From an uncultured Albidovulum sp. (GTDB lineage: Bacteria; Pseudomonadota; Alphaproteobacteria; Rhodobacterales; Rhodobacteraceae): DNA of 64,000 bases. Location: assembly GCA_913064775.1 (NCBI GenBank), contig CAJYAD010000012.1, forward strand, positions 62,001-126,000, given 5' to 3'. This document shows positions 6,128 to 14,106 of the stretch, piece after piece; position 1 is the stretch's first letter, and the number at the start of each line of letters is the position of its first letter. A model generated the notes under the pieces. That model saw only the letters and a program-made list of their open reading frames with translations. It searched no databases and was not told the origin of the DNA. The translations under genes and the position numbers were made by a program.

Positions 6128-8770
6128 ATGAAACCCGGTTTCGCCCTGAAATTGTCGAGCGAAGGCATCGTGCTTTTGCACCGCGCAATCCGCGGCTGGC
6201 TGGTCGTGGGCGAAGCCGCGCCGGATGACCCCAAGCTTGGCCAGGCGCTGGCCTATCTGCGCCGCACCGCGCGGGATCTGGACCCGCACGGCCTGACGAC
6301 CAAGCTGATCCTGCCGCAAGACCAGATCCTCTATGCCAACATCACCGCGCCCGGCCGATCCGAGGCGCAGCGCCGCGCGCAGGTGGCCGCCGCGCTGGAA
6401 GGCCGCACCCCCTATGCGCTGGACGAAATCGTCTTCGACATCGCTGGCGAAGGGCCGGAGTTGCAGGTCGCCGCCGTGGCGCGCGAGACGCTGCAAGAGG
6501 CCGAAGCCTTCGCGACGCAACACGGGTTCAATCCGGTGTCCTTCGTGGCCCTCCCCGATCCCGGCAGCTTCGACGGAGAGCCGTTCTTCGGCCAGACCGA
6601 GGCCTCTGCGAAGACCCTGGGGAAGGCCGCCAAGGTTGCCCGCGACGATGCGGCGGTGACCATCGTGGGCAGGGCTGTGCTGCCGCGCACCGAGAATACG
6701 GCGGCGGATGCGGCGCCGAAAACCGCCGTGACCGCGGCAAAGGCGGACGCGCCGCCCCCCAAGCCCGCCGCCAAGCCGGCCCCGCAAGATCTGGTCGCGC
6801 CGGCGACCGCCCCCCCCGAGGACCAAGACATGGGAATGCTGAAGGCCGCGGCAAAGGACGGGGCCCGAAACGAGGGGGCGCACAAGGCCGCAGATGCGAC
6901 CCCCAGCACCGAAGCCGAGGCGCCCAGGCTGCCGCTGCACAATGCCCTGACGCCAACGCCCGATCGCAAGGCCGAGGCGCCCGGGGGCGAGCCTGCCCCC
7001 GACGATCCGGCAGAGGCCGATACGCAGGCCGATACGCTGGCAGGAGCGCTGGCGGCCAATATGGCCAAGTCGCTGACCGAGGTCTCTGGCGGACGCGTGA
7101 CCTTTGCCTCACGCCGCCAGTCGCTGCGCGAAGCCGCCGCCGCACCCGAGACTGCCGCGCCGGACACCCCGTCGCCGGATACCTCCGCGCCCGATGGCGC
7201 CAGCGCTGACGCATCCGGCCGCGGCAAGCCGCCCACCCGCCGCAGGCCGCCCCAACCCTCGACACCTCCGGCTCAGCGCCGTCCAGTGGCACGCCCGGCC
7301 TCCCCGCTTCCCGACCACGACGCCGTCGCCCCGGCGGCAGCGCCCTCAGCCTCCGCCCCGGTCGCAGAATCGGTCGCGGCATCGGTCGCCGAGCCTTGGC
7401 CAGCGCCGCTGCTTGCCGCCCCCGCCGACGGCGCCGGGGCGGCCGAGGAAAATCCCTTTCTGTCGATGATGTCTCGGCCGCAGCCGCGCCGGAACCCGCG
7501 CCTGGTGCTGATCGTACTGGCGGCAGCGACTCTGGGGCTGGTTGCACTGCTGGCACTGTGGTCGGTTCTGGTCTTCAGCAACCGCGAAACGGGGCCCGCC
7601 ACGACCCGCACCGCCGCCCAGCAGCCCCTGCGCGCCCCCCTGCCCGGGACGGCAACCCCGCGGATCACCGAGCCCAGCCCGCTGCCCGACCTGTCACTGC
7701 CCGCGCCGGTGCTGCCCAACCTCGGGCCGCTGGCCGCGCCCGGCGAAAGCCCTGCCGCCGCCCTCCCCAGCCCCGAGGCGCACGCCGCCGAGACACCACG
7801 CCTGGCCCCGCCGCAAGCGGCCGCGCGCGATGCCGGGCCCGGCGCCCTGCCCGCGGGCGCCACCCCGGCGATGCCGTCGGATCCGATCACCCGGCTGGTG
7901 CCCGCCACGATCCGCACCCAGAAAGCCCCGGCGCCATCGCGCCCGCCGGCCCCCAGCGCGCTGGGCACGATCCTACGGCCGGTCCCCGCGCCCGCGCCCC
8001 AAGCCGTGGGCGCCGCCGCGCCGCGCATCGCCCCCGCCGCGCCCGAATCCCGCGACGCGGCCCTTCGCGCGCCGATCAATCCCCCCGCCTATGGCACCAA
8101 ATTCGATCTTGGGCCTGACGGGCTGGTCGTGCCGACCGCCAAGGGCGCCCGCACCCCCGACGGCGCCGTGGTCTACGCGGGCCGGCCGCCCGTGGTGCCG
8201 CCGCCCCGCCCGGGTAGCCCCGCCGCCGCCGCCCCCGCACAGGGTCAGCCAGAGCAAGCTCAGACCGCCCCGCAACCCGCCGCCCCGCAACCCGTCCCAG
8301 CGCCCGAGAAGTTCCCGGGGGCCAGCCGACTGGCCGTCGCCTCGTCTTTGGTGCCGCCGCAGCGGCCGGCGGATTTCTCGAAGATCGTTGCCGCCGCCCT
8401 GGCCGCAGCCCAGGCCTCGCGCGCGGCCTCGACAGCATCGGTGGCGACGGCGCCCACCGATTCCGGCGCGGTCGAATCCCAGGATGCCGAGCCAGAGCCC
8501 ACAGCCGTCGCGCCGCGCATTCCCACCAGCGCCTCGGTCGCGAAACGCGCGACGGTGAAGAACGCGATCAGCCTGAACCGGCTAAGCCTGATTGGGGTCT
8601 TTGGCGCGGAATCGCGGCGTCAGGCGCTGGTGCGCACCTCGCGGGGGAAGATCGTCAAGGTGAAGGTGGGCGACCGGCTGGACAGCGGCCAAGTGTCCGC
8701 CATCGGCGAGCATGAGCTGTATTACGTCAAGAACGGCCGCAACATCCGCCTGACCATGCCCAAGGGCTGA
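6128..8770 (+). CDS. Pro/Ala-rich single-pass protein with PilM/GspL-like and PilP/GspC-like ends
   Basis: An 880-residue protein. Residues 1 to about 150 form a cytoplasmic segment (LILPQDQILYANI, VAAALEGRTPYALDEIVFDI) that resembles the start of PilM/GspL actin-like domains. About 300 residues of Ala/Pro/Glu-rich linker follow. One transmembrane helix lies near residues 458-482 (LVLIVLAAATLGLVALLALW). Then come about 320 residues of Pro/Ala-rich linker and a compact C-terminal domain (LNRLSLIGVFG...RQALVRTSRGKIVKVKVGDRLD...GQVSAIGEHELYYVKNGRNIRL). That domain reads like the HR domain of PilP/GspC. Such long proteins in Rhodobacterales are often mislabelled translation initiation factor IF-2. 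No secretion or pilus genes are adjacent. Function unknown; an inner-membrane to periplasm scaffold is my inference. Confidence 0.6.
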   Translation: MKPGFALKLSSEGIVLLHRAIRGWLVVGEAAPDDPKLGQALAYLRRTARDLDPHGLTTKLILPQDQILYANITAPGRSEAQRRAQVAAALEGRTPYALDEIVFDIAGEGPELQVAAVARETLQEAEAFATQHGFNPVSFVALPDPGSFDGEPFFGQTEASAKTLGKAAKVARDDAAVTIVGRAVLPRTENTAADAAPKTAVTAAKADAPPPKPAAKPAPQDLVAPATAPPEDQDMGMLKAAAKDGARNEGAHKAADATPSTEAEAPRLPLHNALTPTPDRKAEAPGGEPAPDDPAEADTQADTLAGALAANMAKSLTEVSGGRVTFASRRQSLREAAAAPETAAPDTPSPDTSAPDGASADASGRGKPPTRRRPPQPSTPPAQRRPVARPASPLPDHDAVAPAAAPSASAPVAESVAASVAEPWPAPLLAAPADGAGAAEENPFLSMMSRPQPRRNPRLVLIVLAAATLGLVALLALWSVLVFSNRETGPATTRTAAQQPLRAPLPGTATPRITEPSPLPDLSLPAPVLPNLGPLAAPGESPAAALPSPEAHAAETPRLAPPQAAARDAGPGALPAGATPAMPSDPITRLVPATIRTQKAPAPSRPPAPSALGTILRPVPAPAPQAVGAAAPRIAPAAPESRDAALRAPINPPAYGTKFDLGPDGLVVPTAKGARTPDGAVVYAGRPPVVPPPRPGSPAAAAPAQGQPEQAQTAPQPAAPQPVPAPEKFPGASRLAVASSLVPPQRPADFSKIVAAALAAAQASRAASTASVATAPTDSGAVESQDAEPEPTAVAPRIPTSASVAKRATVKNAISLNRLSLIGVFGAESRRQALVRTSRGKIVKVKVGDRLDSGQVSAIGEHELYYVKNGRNIRLTMPKG

Positions 8771-8771
8771 C

Positions 8772-8805
8772 CGGCCCGCGCGGGGGTGCCCCCATGCACG
8801 GGCCG
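8772..8805. terminator. Hairpin between convergent genes
   Basis: Outer arms CGGCCCG (8772-8778) and CGGGCCG (8799-8805) enclose an inner GGGGGTGCCCCC (8782-8793). It fills the 46-bp gap between the long membrane protein gene and hppD and could serve both. Confidence 0.45.
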
Positions 8806-8816
8806 AAGCCGCCGCG

Positions 8817-9911
8817 TCAGCTGGCCTTCAGCACGCCGCGGTCGATCTGGTCTTGCTCGATCGACTCGAACAGCGCCTTGAAGTTGCCTTCGCCGAAGCC
8901 GTCATCGCCCTTGCGCTGGATGAATTCGAAGAAGATCGGCCCGATCACGGTGCGCGAGAATATCTGCAGCAGGATCCGCGTCTCGCCGCCGCCCACGACG
9001 CCTTCGCCGTCGATCAGGATGCCGTATTTTTCCATCGCATCCAGCGGTTCCTGGTGGTCCTTCACCCGCTCGGCGCTCTGCTCGTAATAGGCCTTCGGGG
9101 GTTTGGGCATGAATTTCACACCCTTCTCGGCGATCGCGTCGACCGAGGCATAGATGTCCTCGGTCCCCACCGCGATATGCTGGATGCCCTCGCCGTTGTA
9201 GCGCTTGAGGTATTCGACGATCTGGCCGGTCTCGCCGCGGTCCTCGTTGATCGGGATGCGGATTCGGCCATCGGGCGAGGTCAGCGCGCGGCTGAGAAGG
9301 CCCGAGAACTTGCCCTCGATGTCGAAGAAGCGGATCTCGCGGAAGTTGAAAATGTCGCCGTAGAACTTGAACCAAGCATCCATGTTGCCCTTGTGGACGT
9401 TGTGGGTCAGGTGGTCGAGGTAGAAGAAGCCCTCACCGCGCGGCTTCGACTGCTGCAGCCAGTCGAATTCGGCGTTGTAGGGCGAGGTGTCGTAATAATT
9501 CTCGATGAAATAGATCAGGCTGCCGCCGATGCCGACGATCGCGGGCACCTCCATCGCCTTGCCCGGGCCCTCATAGGGCTGAGCGCCCTTCGATACGGCA
9601 TGGTCAAAAGCGTGCTGCGCATCGGCCACGCGCCAGCCCATCGAGGGCGCGCAGGGGCCGTGCTCGGCGATGAAATCCGCCGCATGGGTGCCGGGTTCGG
9701 CGTTCAGCAGATAGGTGATGTCGCCCTGCTGCCACAGCTCGATATCCTTGCTCTTGTGGCGCCCGGTCAGGGCATAGCCCATGCGCGCGAAGGTCTCGCG
9801 CAGCTTTTCCGGTTCGGCATGGGCGAATTCGACGAATTCGAAGCCGTCGGTGCCGGCGGGGTTCTGATCGGAAATGGTCGCCCGGGGGGCATTGTGCGGG
9901 AAAGGTCCCAT
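8817..9911 (-). CDS. hppD: 4-hydroxyphenylpyruvate dioxygenase
   Basis: A 364-residue non-haem Fe(II) dioxygenase that converts 4-hydroxyphenylpyruvate to homogentisate in tyrosine catabolism. The predicted iron ligands are all present: H167 (LDHLTHNV), H245 (GIQHIAVGT) and E329 (FFEFIQRKG). The C-terminal helix region FGEGNFKALFESIE is the usual lid. Start ATG 9909-9911 is preceded by AGGAGG; an upstream in-frame ATG would add 16 unrelated residues. It is divergent from an Lrp/AsnC regulator, a common arrangement for this gene, with inverted repeats between them. The downstream homogentisate genes are not in the window. Confidence 0.95.
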   Translation of the reverse strand: MGPFPHNAPRATISDQNPAGTDGFEFVEFAHAEPEKLRETFARMGYALTGRHKSKDIELWQQGDITYLLNAEPGTHAADFIAEHGPCAPSMGWRVADAQHAFDHAVSKGAQPYEGPGKAMEVPAIVGIGGSLIYFIENYYDTSPYNAEFDWLQQSKPRGEGFFYLDHLTHNVHKGNMDAWFKFYGDIFNFREIRFFDIEGKFSGLLSRALTSPDGRIRIPINEDRGETGQIVEYLKRYNGEGIQHIAVGTEDIYASVDAIAEKGVKFMPKPPKAYYEQSAERVKDHQEPLDAMEKYGILIDGEGVVGGGETRILLQIFSRTVIGPIFFEFIQRKGDDGFGEGNFKALFESIEQDQIDRGVLKAS

Positions 9912-9957
9912 GGGACATCCTCCTGTTCCTTGCGCTGCCCCCATCATGCGCCTGAAC

Positions 9958-10046
9958 ATGCGGAATTTGCGCGCATTCTAGGGCAGGCCATGCTATGGAC
10001 ATGCGGGAAACCGTCACGAATTAGATAAACTACGCGAGAATTCCGC
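9958..10046. promoter_or_regulatory. Inverted repeats in the hppD/Lrp divergent gap
   Basis: GCGGAATT (9960-9967) and AATTCCGC (10039-10046) are perfect inverted repeats about seven helical turns apart. ATGCG (9958-9962) pairs with CGCAT (9972-9976) as a second dyad. The right arm abuts the start codon of the Lrp gene. Spaced dyads of this kind suit multi-site binding by Lrp/AsnC octamers, giving hppD control plus autoregulation. Confidence 0.45.
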
Positions 10047-10505
10047 ATGACGCTGGACCCGACCGATTCCCGCATCCTGACCGCCCTGCAGCGCGACGCC
10101 CATCTGACGGCCGAAGCGCTGGGCAAGGTTCTGAACCTGTCGCCCAGTCAGGCCGGGCGCCGCCGACAGCGCCTCGAATCGGAGGGCTACATCCGGGGCT
10201 ATGCGGCGCGGCTGGATCCGGGGCTTCTGGGCCTGACGGTGCAGGCCTTCGTGCAAGTCGAGATGGCAACCCATGCCCCGAATGCCGCAAAAGCGTTCCA
10301 TACGCTGATTGCCGCGCGGCCCGAGGTCATAAGCGCATGGACGCTGACCGGCACCGCGGACTATCTTCTGCGGGTGTATTGCGAAGATCTGGCGGCGCTG
10401 AACCGGCTGATCCATCAGACGCTGCTGCCGCATCCCTCCGTCGCGCGGGTGCACAGCCAAATCGTCATGGATCAGTTCAAGCCCGACGCCCCCCTGCCGA
10501 CCTGA
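10047..10505 (+). CDS. Lrp/AsnC-family transcriptional regulator
   Basis: A 152-residue regulator. An N-terminal helix-turn-helix (DSRILTALQRDAHLTAEALGKVLNLSPSQAGRRRQRLESEGYI) is joined to a RAM/ligand-binding alpha-beta domain (VQAFVQVEM...VISAWTLTGTADYLLRVYCEDLAALNRLIHQ). Lengths and order are standard. Placed divergently from hppD, it most likely controls tyrosine degradation in response to an aromatic amino acid, by analogy with similar pairs. It is followed after 7 bp by a Kef-type antiporter, so the two may share a transcript. Confidence 0.9.
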   Translation: MTLDPTDSRILTALQRDAHLTAEALGKVLNLSPSQAGRRRQRLESEGYIRGYAARLDPGLLGLTVQAFVQVEMATHAPNAAKAFHTLIAARPEVISAWTLTGTADYLLRVYCEDLAALNRLIHQTLLPHPSVARVHSQIVMDQFKPDAPLPT

Positions 10506-10512
10506 GGAGACC

Positions 10513-12426
10513 ATGGAAACCCCGCTTTATCTTGCCAGCCTCTATCTGCTTAGCGCCGTGATTCTGGTGCCGCTTGCGGTACGGCTGGGGCTTGGCTCGG
10601 TGCTGGGGTTCCTGGCGGCGGGGATCCTGATCGGGCCGGTGATGGGGCTGACCGGGCATGAGGCTGGCAATCTGCAGCATGTGGCCGAATTCGGCGTGGT
10701 GATGATGCTGTTCCTGATCGGGCTGGAGCTGGAGCCAAGGGTCCTGTGGGCGATGCGGCACAAGCTGATCGGGCTGGGGGGCTTGCAGGTTCTGGGCACC
10801 GCGGCGGGGGTGATGGCGGTGGGCATCGCGCTGGGGCTGACCTGGAAGATGGCGCTGGCGGTGGGGTTGATCCTGTCGCTGTCGTCGACCGCGATCGTGC
10901 TGCAGACCCTGAATGAGCGGAACCTGATGCGCACTAATGGCGGGCGCTCGGCCTTTGCGGTGCTGCTGACGCAGGACATCGCGGTGGTGCCGATGCTGGC
11001 CTTCCTGCCGCTTCTGGCCTACGGGATCTCGCCCGAGGCGCTGCTGAAGATGCTGGGGGCCAGCAAAGCGGCCGCGGGCGACCATCCGGCGAATGCGGTT
11101 CTCAGCCTGGTGCAGGATCTGCCCGGCTGGGGGGTGACGCTGGTGACGCTGGCGATCGTCGCCGCGATCGTGCTGGGCGGGCATTATCTGACGCGGCCGG
11201 TGTTTCGCTTCGTCCATGCAGCCCATCTGCCCGAGATCTCGACCGCGATCGCGCTGCTGATCGTGCTGGGCATCGCGTTTCTGATGACGCTGGTGGGCCT
11301 GTCGCCGGCGCTTGGCACCTTCCTGGCGGGCGTGGTGCTGGCGAACTCGGAATTCCGGCATCAGTTGTCGGCCGATATCCAGCCCTTCAAGGGCCTCTTA
11401 ATGGGGCTCTTCTTCATCACCGTGGGCGCGGGGATCGATTTTCAGGTGCTCGCGGCCGACCCGTTGCTGATCCTTGGCCTGACACTGGGGGTGATGGCGC
11501 TGAAGCTTGGCGTTCTGCTGGCGCTGACACCGATCTTCGGCATCAAGGGCCGCGACCGCTGGCTGTTCGCGCTGTCGCTGGCGCAGGCGGGGGAATTCGG
11601 CTTTCTGCTGGTGGGCTTTTCGGTGCAGCAGACGGTGCTGCCGCGGCCGCTGGGCGATATCCTGCTGCTGGTGATCGGGCTGTCGATGCTGCTGACACCG
11701 CTGCTGTTCGTGGCCCAGGCCCGGATCGGCCGGCGCTTCACCGAAAAGGCGGGCGCCGATCAGGCCGCGGACGAGATCGACGTGAAGGGCACGGTGATCA
11801 TCGCCGGCATCGGCCGCTTCGGTCAGGTGGTCAACCGGCTGGTGCGGATGAGCGGCATCCAGACCGTGGTGCTGGATGCCGACATGGCCGCGGTGCAGCT
11901 GATGCGCCGCTTCGGGGTCAAGGGCTTTTACGGCGACCCGACCCGGCCCGAACTGCTCGCCGCCGCCGGGCTGCACGAGGCCGAGGTGCTGGTGGTCGCG
12001 GTCGACAACCGCGAGAGCGCGCTGAAGATCGTGCGCCACGCCCGGAATGAAAACCCCGGCATCCACATCGTTGCCCGCGCCCGCGACCGCGCAGATGTGT
12101 ATGAGCTGTACCAGGCCGGCGCCGACGACATCGTGCGCGAGACTTTCGACAGCTCGGTCCGCGCCGGGCGCTATGTGCTGGAGAATGCGGGCCTCACCGA
12201 ATACGAGGCCGCCAAGGTCACCCAGGCCTATTACCAGCGCGACCGCGCCTCGATCCGGGAGTTGGCCGAACTCTGGATCTCAGGGCAGCCCATCCATCTG
12301 AACGAGGCCTATGTCGCCCGCGCCAAGGAGCTGGACGCGGAACTCGAAGCCGCGCTGCTGGACGAGTTGGATGAGGACCACCCGCATAAGCAGCCCTCTG
12401 TCGGGGTTACTGTCGACGGCGGTTAG
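10513..12426 (+). CDS. Kef-type cation:proton antiporter (CPA2) with RCK_N domain
   Basis: A 637-residue inner-membrane protein. Residues 1 to about 400 hold 12-13 hydrophobic helices of the Na_H_exchanger fold (FLIGLELEPRVLW, SLSSTAIVLQTL, VLLTQDIAVVPML). Residues from about 428 form a cytoplasmic NAD-binding RCK_N domain (VIIAGIGRFGQVVNRLV, VKGFYGDPTRPELL). This is the KefB/KefC architecture, potassium efflux coupled to proton uptake, gated by nucleotide or glutathione adducts. No kefG/kefF-like ancillary gene is next to it. Start ATG 10513 lies just after GAGGAG. KefB and KefC cannot be told apart here. Confidence 0.88.
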   Translation: METPLYLASLYLLSAVILVPLAVRLGLGSVLGFLAAGILIGPVMGLTGHEAGNLQHVAEFGVVMMLFLIGLELEPRVLWAMRHKLIGLGGLQVLGTAAGVMAVGIALGLTWKMALAVGLILSLSSTAIVLQTLNERNLMRTNGGRSAFAVLLTQDIAVVPMLAFLPLLAYGISPEALLKMLGASKAAAGDHPANAVLSLVQDLPGWGVTLVTLAIVAAIVLGGHYLTRPVFRFVHAAHLPEISTAIALLIVLGIAFLMTLVGLSPALGTFLAGVVLANSEFRHQLSADIQPFKGLLMGLFFITVGAGIDFQVLAADPLLILGLTLGVMALKLGVLLALTPIFGIKGRDRWLFALSLAQAGEFGFLLVGFSVQQTVLPRPLGDILLLVIGLSMLLTPLLFVAQARIGRRFTEKAGADQAADEIDVKGTVIIAGIGRFGQVVNRLVRMSGIQTVVLDADMAAVQLMRRFGVKGFYGDPTRPELLAAAGLHEAEVLVVAVDNRESALKIVRHARNENPGIHIVARARDRADVYELYQAGADDIVRETFDSSVRAGRYVLENAGLTEYEAAKVTQAYYQRDRASIRELAELWISGQPIHLNEAYVARAKELDAELEAALLDELDEDHPHKQPSVGVTVDGG

Positions 12427-12445
12427 GGCGCCAGACGCCGCGCGC

Positions 12446-12578
12446 GGGGGCGCTGCCCCCTGCACCCCCGGGATATTTCCACCAGAAAGAAGAAGGATAG
12501 CCCTCCTTGCTTTCTCATTGGACAGCTTTCTCGCTGGTGCAAATATCCCACGGGGGTCCGGGGGTGTGAAACCCCCGG
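12446..12578. repeat. Dispersed intergenic repeat, copy 2 with flanking hairpins
   Basis: Between the convergent kef-like and thioesterase genes. GGGGGC/GCCCCC hairpin (12446-12460), core GGATATTT...CCAGAAAGAAG from 12471, the core inverted and diverged at 12526-12548, then hairpin CCGGGGGT/ACCCCCGG (12558-12578). The element is symmetrical, with a stem at each outer edge, and could terminate transcription from both sides. Confidence 0.7.
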
Positions 12579-12598
12579 CGCCGGCGGCGCAAATCGCC

Positions 12599-13093
12599 TC
12601 AGCCCTGGGGCGCGTCCATCATCAGGCAGGTGGTCGAGCCGGTGGCGTAGAGCTTGCCGTCCTTCACGCCGCGGATCGTGCCCTCGGCCACGCCGGTGGA
12701 ACGGCCGGCATGGCTGACCACGCCCAGCGCCTCGATCTCGACGCCCACGGGCAGGGCGCGGGTGATGTTGATCTTGTATTCCAGCGTCGTGTAGACGCGG
12801 CCCCTGGGCAGCGTGGTCATCACCGCGCAGGCCATGCAGCTATCCAGCAGGGTGCCGTACCAGCCGCCATGCACCCCGCCCATCGGATTGACATGGGCGA
12901 ATTCCGGCGTGCCGCGAAACGCCACGCGGCCGGGCTCGGCCTGGTGCAGGGAATAGTTCATCACCCCCGCGATCGGCGGCAGGGACAGCCGCCCCTCCAG
13001 CATCGCGCGCATGAAATCCAGCCCCGATTGCCCCACCAGATCGGCCAGCGAGGGAAGGTCTTCGGGGGTGTCTGCGGTAAATTGCCTGCTCAT
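12599..13093 (-). CDS. PaaI-family acyl-CoA thioesterase (hotdog fold)
   Basis: A 164-residue protein with the 4HBT/PaaI hotdog signature. NPMGGVHGGWYGTLLDSCMACAVMTTL gives the HGG loop and central helix with the acidic D, and TTLEYKINITRALPVG is the next strand. Family members hydrolyse acyl-CoA thioesters such as phenylacetyl-CoA derivatives. Start ATG at 13091-13093 (MSRQF); upstream codons in the frame do not resemble the family. Followed on the minus strand by a repeat element and preceded by metF on the same strand, 53 bp away. Substrate unknown. Confidence 0.82.
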   Translation of the reverse strand: MSRQFTADTPEDLPSLADLVGQSGLDFMRAMLEGRLSLPPIAGVMNYSLHQAEPGRVAFRGTPEFAHVNPMGGVHGGWYGTLLDSCMACAVMTTLPRGRVYTTLEYKINITRALPVGVEIEALGVVSHAGRSTGVAEGTIRGVKDGKLYATGSTTCLMMDAPQG

Positions 13094-13146
13094 TCGCGCC
13101 TCCAGTTGCGGCGCCAAACTAGCGGGCGCCGCCGTCGGCGCAATCG

Positions 13147-14013
13147 TTACGCCACGTTTTCCAGCACGACATCGGGCGCGACGCCCAGCGCGTGGCAGAC
13201 TTCGCGGGTCAGATGCGGACGATTGAGGGTGTAGAAATGCAGATCCTCCACCCCCTCCTGGATCAGCTTGTCGCACATCTCGGTGCAGATCGCGGTGGCC
13301 AGAAGATCCTCGCGCCCGTCGCGCTTGGCGGTGGCGAAGGCCTCGTCCAGGAACACCGGCACGTCGGCGCCGCAGCGCTGGGCGAAGCGCTTGGCGCCGT
13401 TCCAGTTCTCGATCGGCAGGATGCCGGGGATGACCGGGGCGGTGATGCCCTCTTTCGCGCAGAGATCGCGGAAGCGCAGGAAGGTGTCGGCCTCAAAGAA
13501 GAACTGGGTGATGGCGCTGGTGGCGCCGGCCTCGATCTTGCGCTTCAGCCAGCGCACGTCGGCCAGGGTGTCGGCGGCGTCGGGATGGGGTTCGGGATAG
13601 GCGCCGACGCGCAGGGTGAAATTGCCGGTGGCGGCCAGCGCCTCGATCAGCTCGACCGAGCTGGCGAAACCCTCGGGATGCGGGGTGAAGCGCTCGGCCC
13701 CCTTGGGCGCGTCGCCGCGCAGGGAGACGATTTCGGTCACCCCGGCCTCGGCATAGGATTTGGCGATCTCCAGCGTCTCGGCCCGGGTCGCCTCGACGCA
13801 GGTCAGATGCGCGGCCACGTTCAGGCCGAACTGCTTGCCGATCGCCGTCACCGCCTCATGCGTGAGGGTCCGCGTGGTGCCGCCAGCGCCATAGGTGACC
13901 GAGACGAAATTGGGTCTCAGCGGCGCCAGCGTCTGCACGGTTTCCCAAAGCCGGAAGCTTGCGTCCAGCGTCTGCGGCGGGAAGAACTCAAACGAAACGC
14001 GGGGGCTGGACAT
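13147..14013 (-). CDS. metF: Methylenetetrahydrofolate reductase
   Basis: A 288-residue flavoprotein that reduces 5,10-methylene-THF to 5-methyl-THF for methionine synthesis. Diagnostic stretches are VSFEFFPPQ at the N-terminus, FVSVTYGAGG, HLTCVEATR, EIVSLRGDAPKG, a flavin-site AITQFFFE, and the C-terminal HFYTLNRP. Length matches bacterial MetF without a regulatory domain. The ATG at 14011-14013 starts MSSPRV. It is divergent from a LysR regulator of the MetR type, with a MetR-like box between them. Confidence 0.95.
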   Translation of the reverse strand: MSSPRVSFEFFPPQTLDASFRLWETVQTLAPLRPNFVSVTYGAGGTTRTLTHEAVTAIGKQFGLNVAAHLTCVEATRAETLEIAKSYAEAGVTEIVSLRGDAPKGAERFTPHPEGFASSVELIEALAATGNFTLRVGAYPEPHPDAADTLADVRWLKRKIEAGATSAITQFFFEADTFLRFRDLCAKEGITAPVIPGILPIENWNGAKRFAQRCGADVPVFLDEAFATAKRDGREDLLATAICTEMCDKLIQEGVEDLHFYTLNRPHLTREVCHALGVAPDVVLENVA

Positions 14014-14059
14014 GGCAGGGACTCCGGTGATTTCGCCCCTTGTCGCAGATTTCCGAACG

Positions 14060-14072
14060 TGAGACAAATTCA
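14060..14072. promoter_or_regulatory. Candidate MetR box between metF and metR
   Basis: TGAGACAAATTCA matches the MetR consensus TGAA-N5-TTCA with one mismatch. It sits 47 bp upstream of the metF start and 34 bp upstream of the regulator start, in a region richer in A/T than its surroundings. Confidence 0.5.
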
Positions 14073-14106
14073 TAATATTCATCACCAACATGAGCCGGGC
14101 CACAAG

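Noticed and set aside
8853-10028. 391-residue plus-strand frame
   Set aside because: Antisense to hppD, whose iron ligands and ribosome binding site are clear. No protein-like motifs.
13192-14106. Plus-strand extension of the MetR-like regulator
   Set aside because: The upstream part is antisense to metF. The HTH begins at ATG 14107, so the gene starts there.
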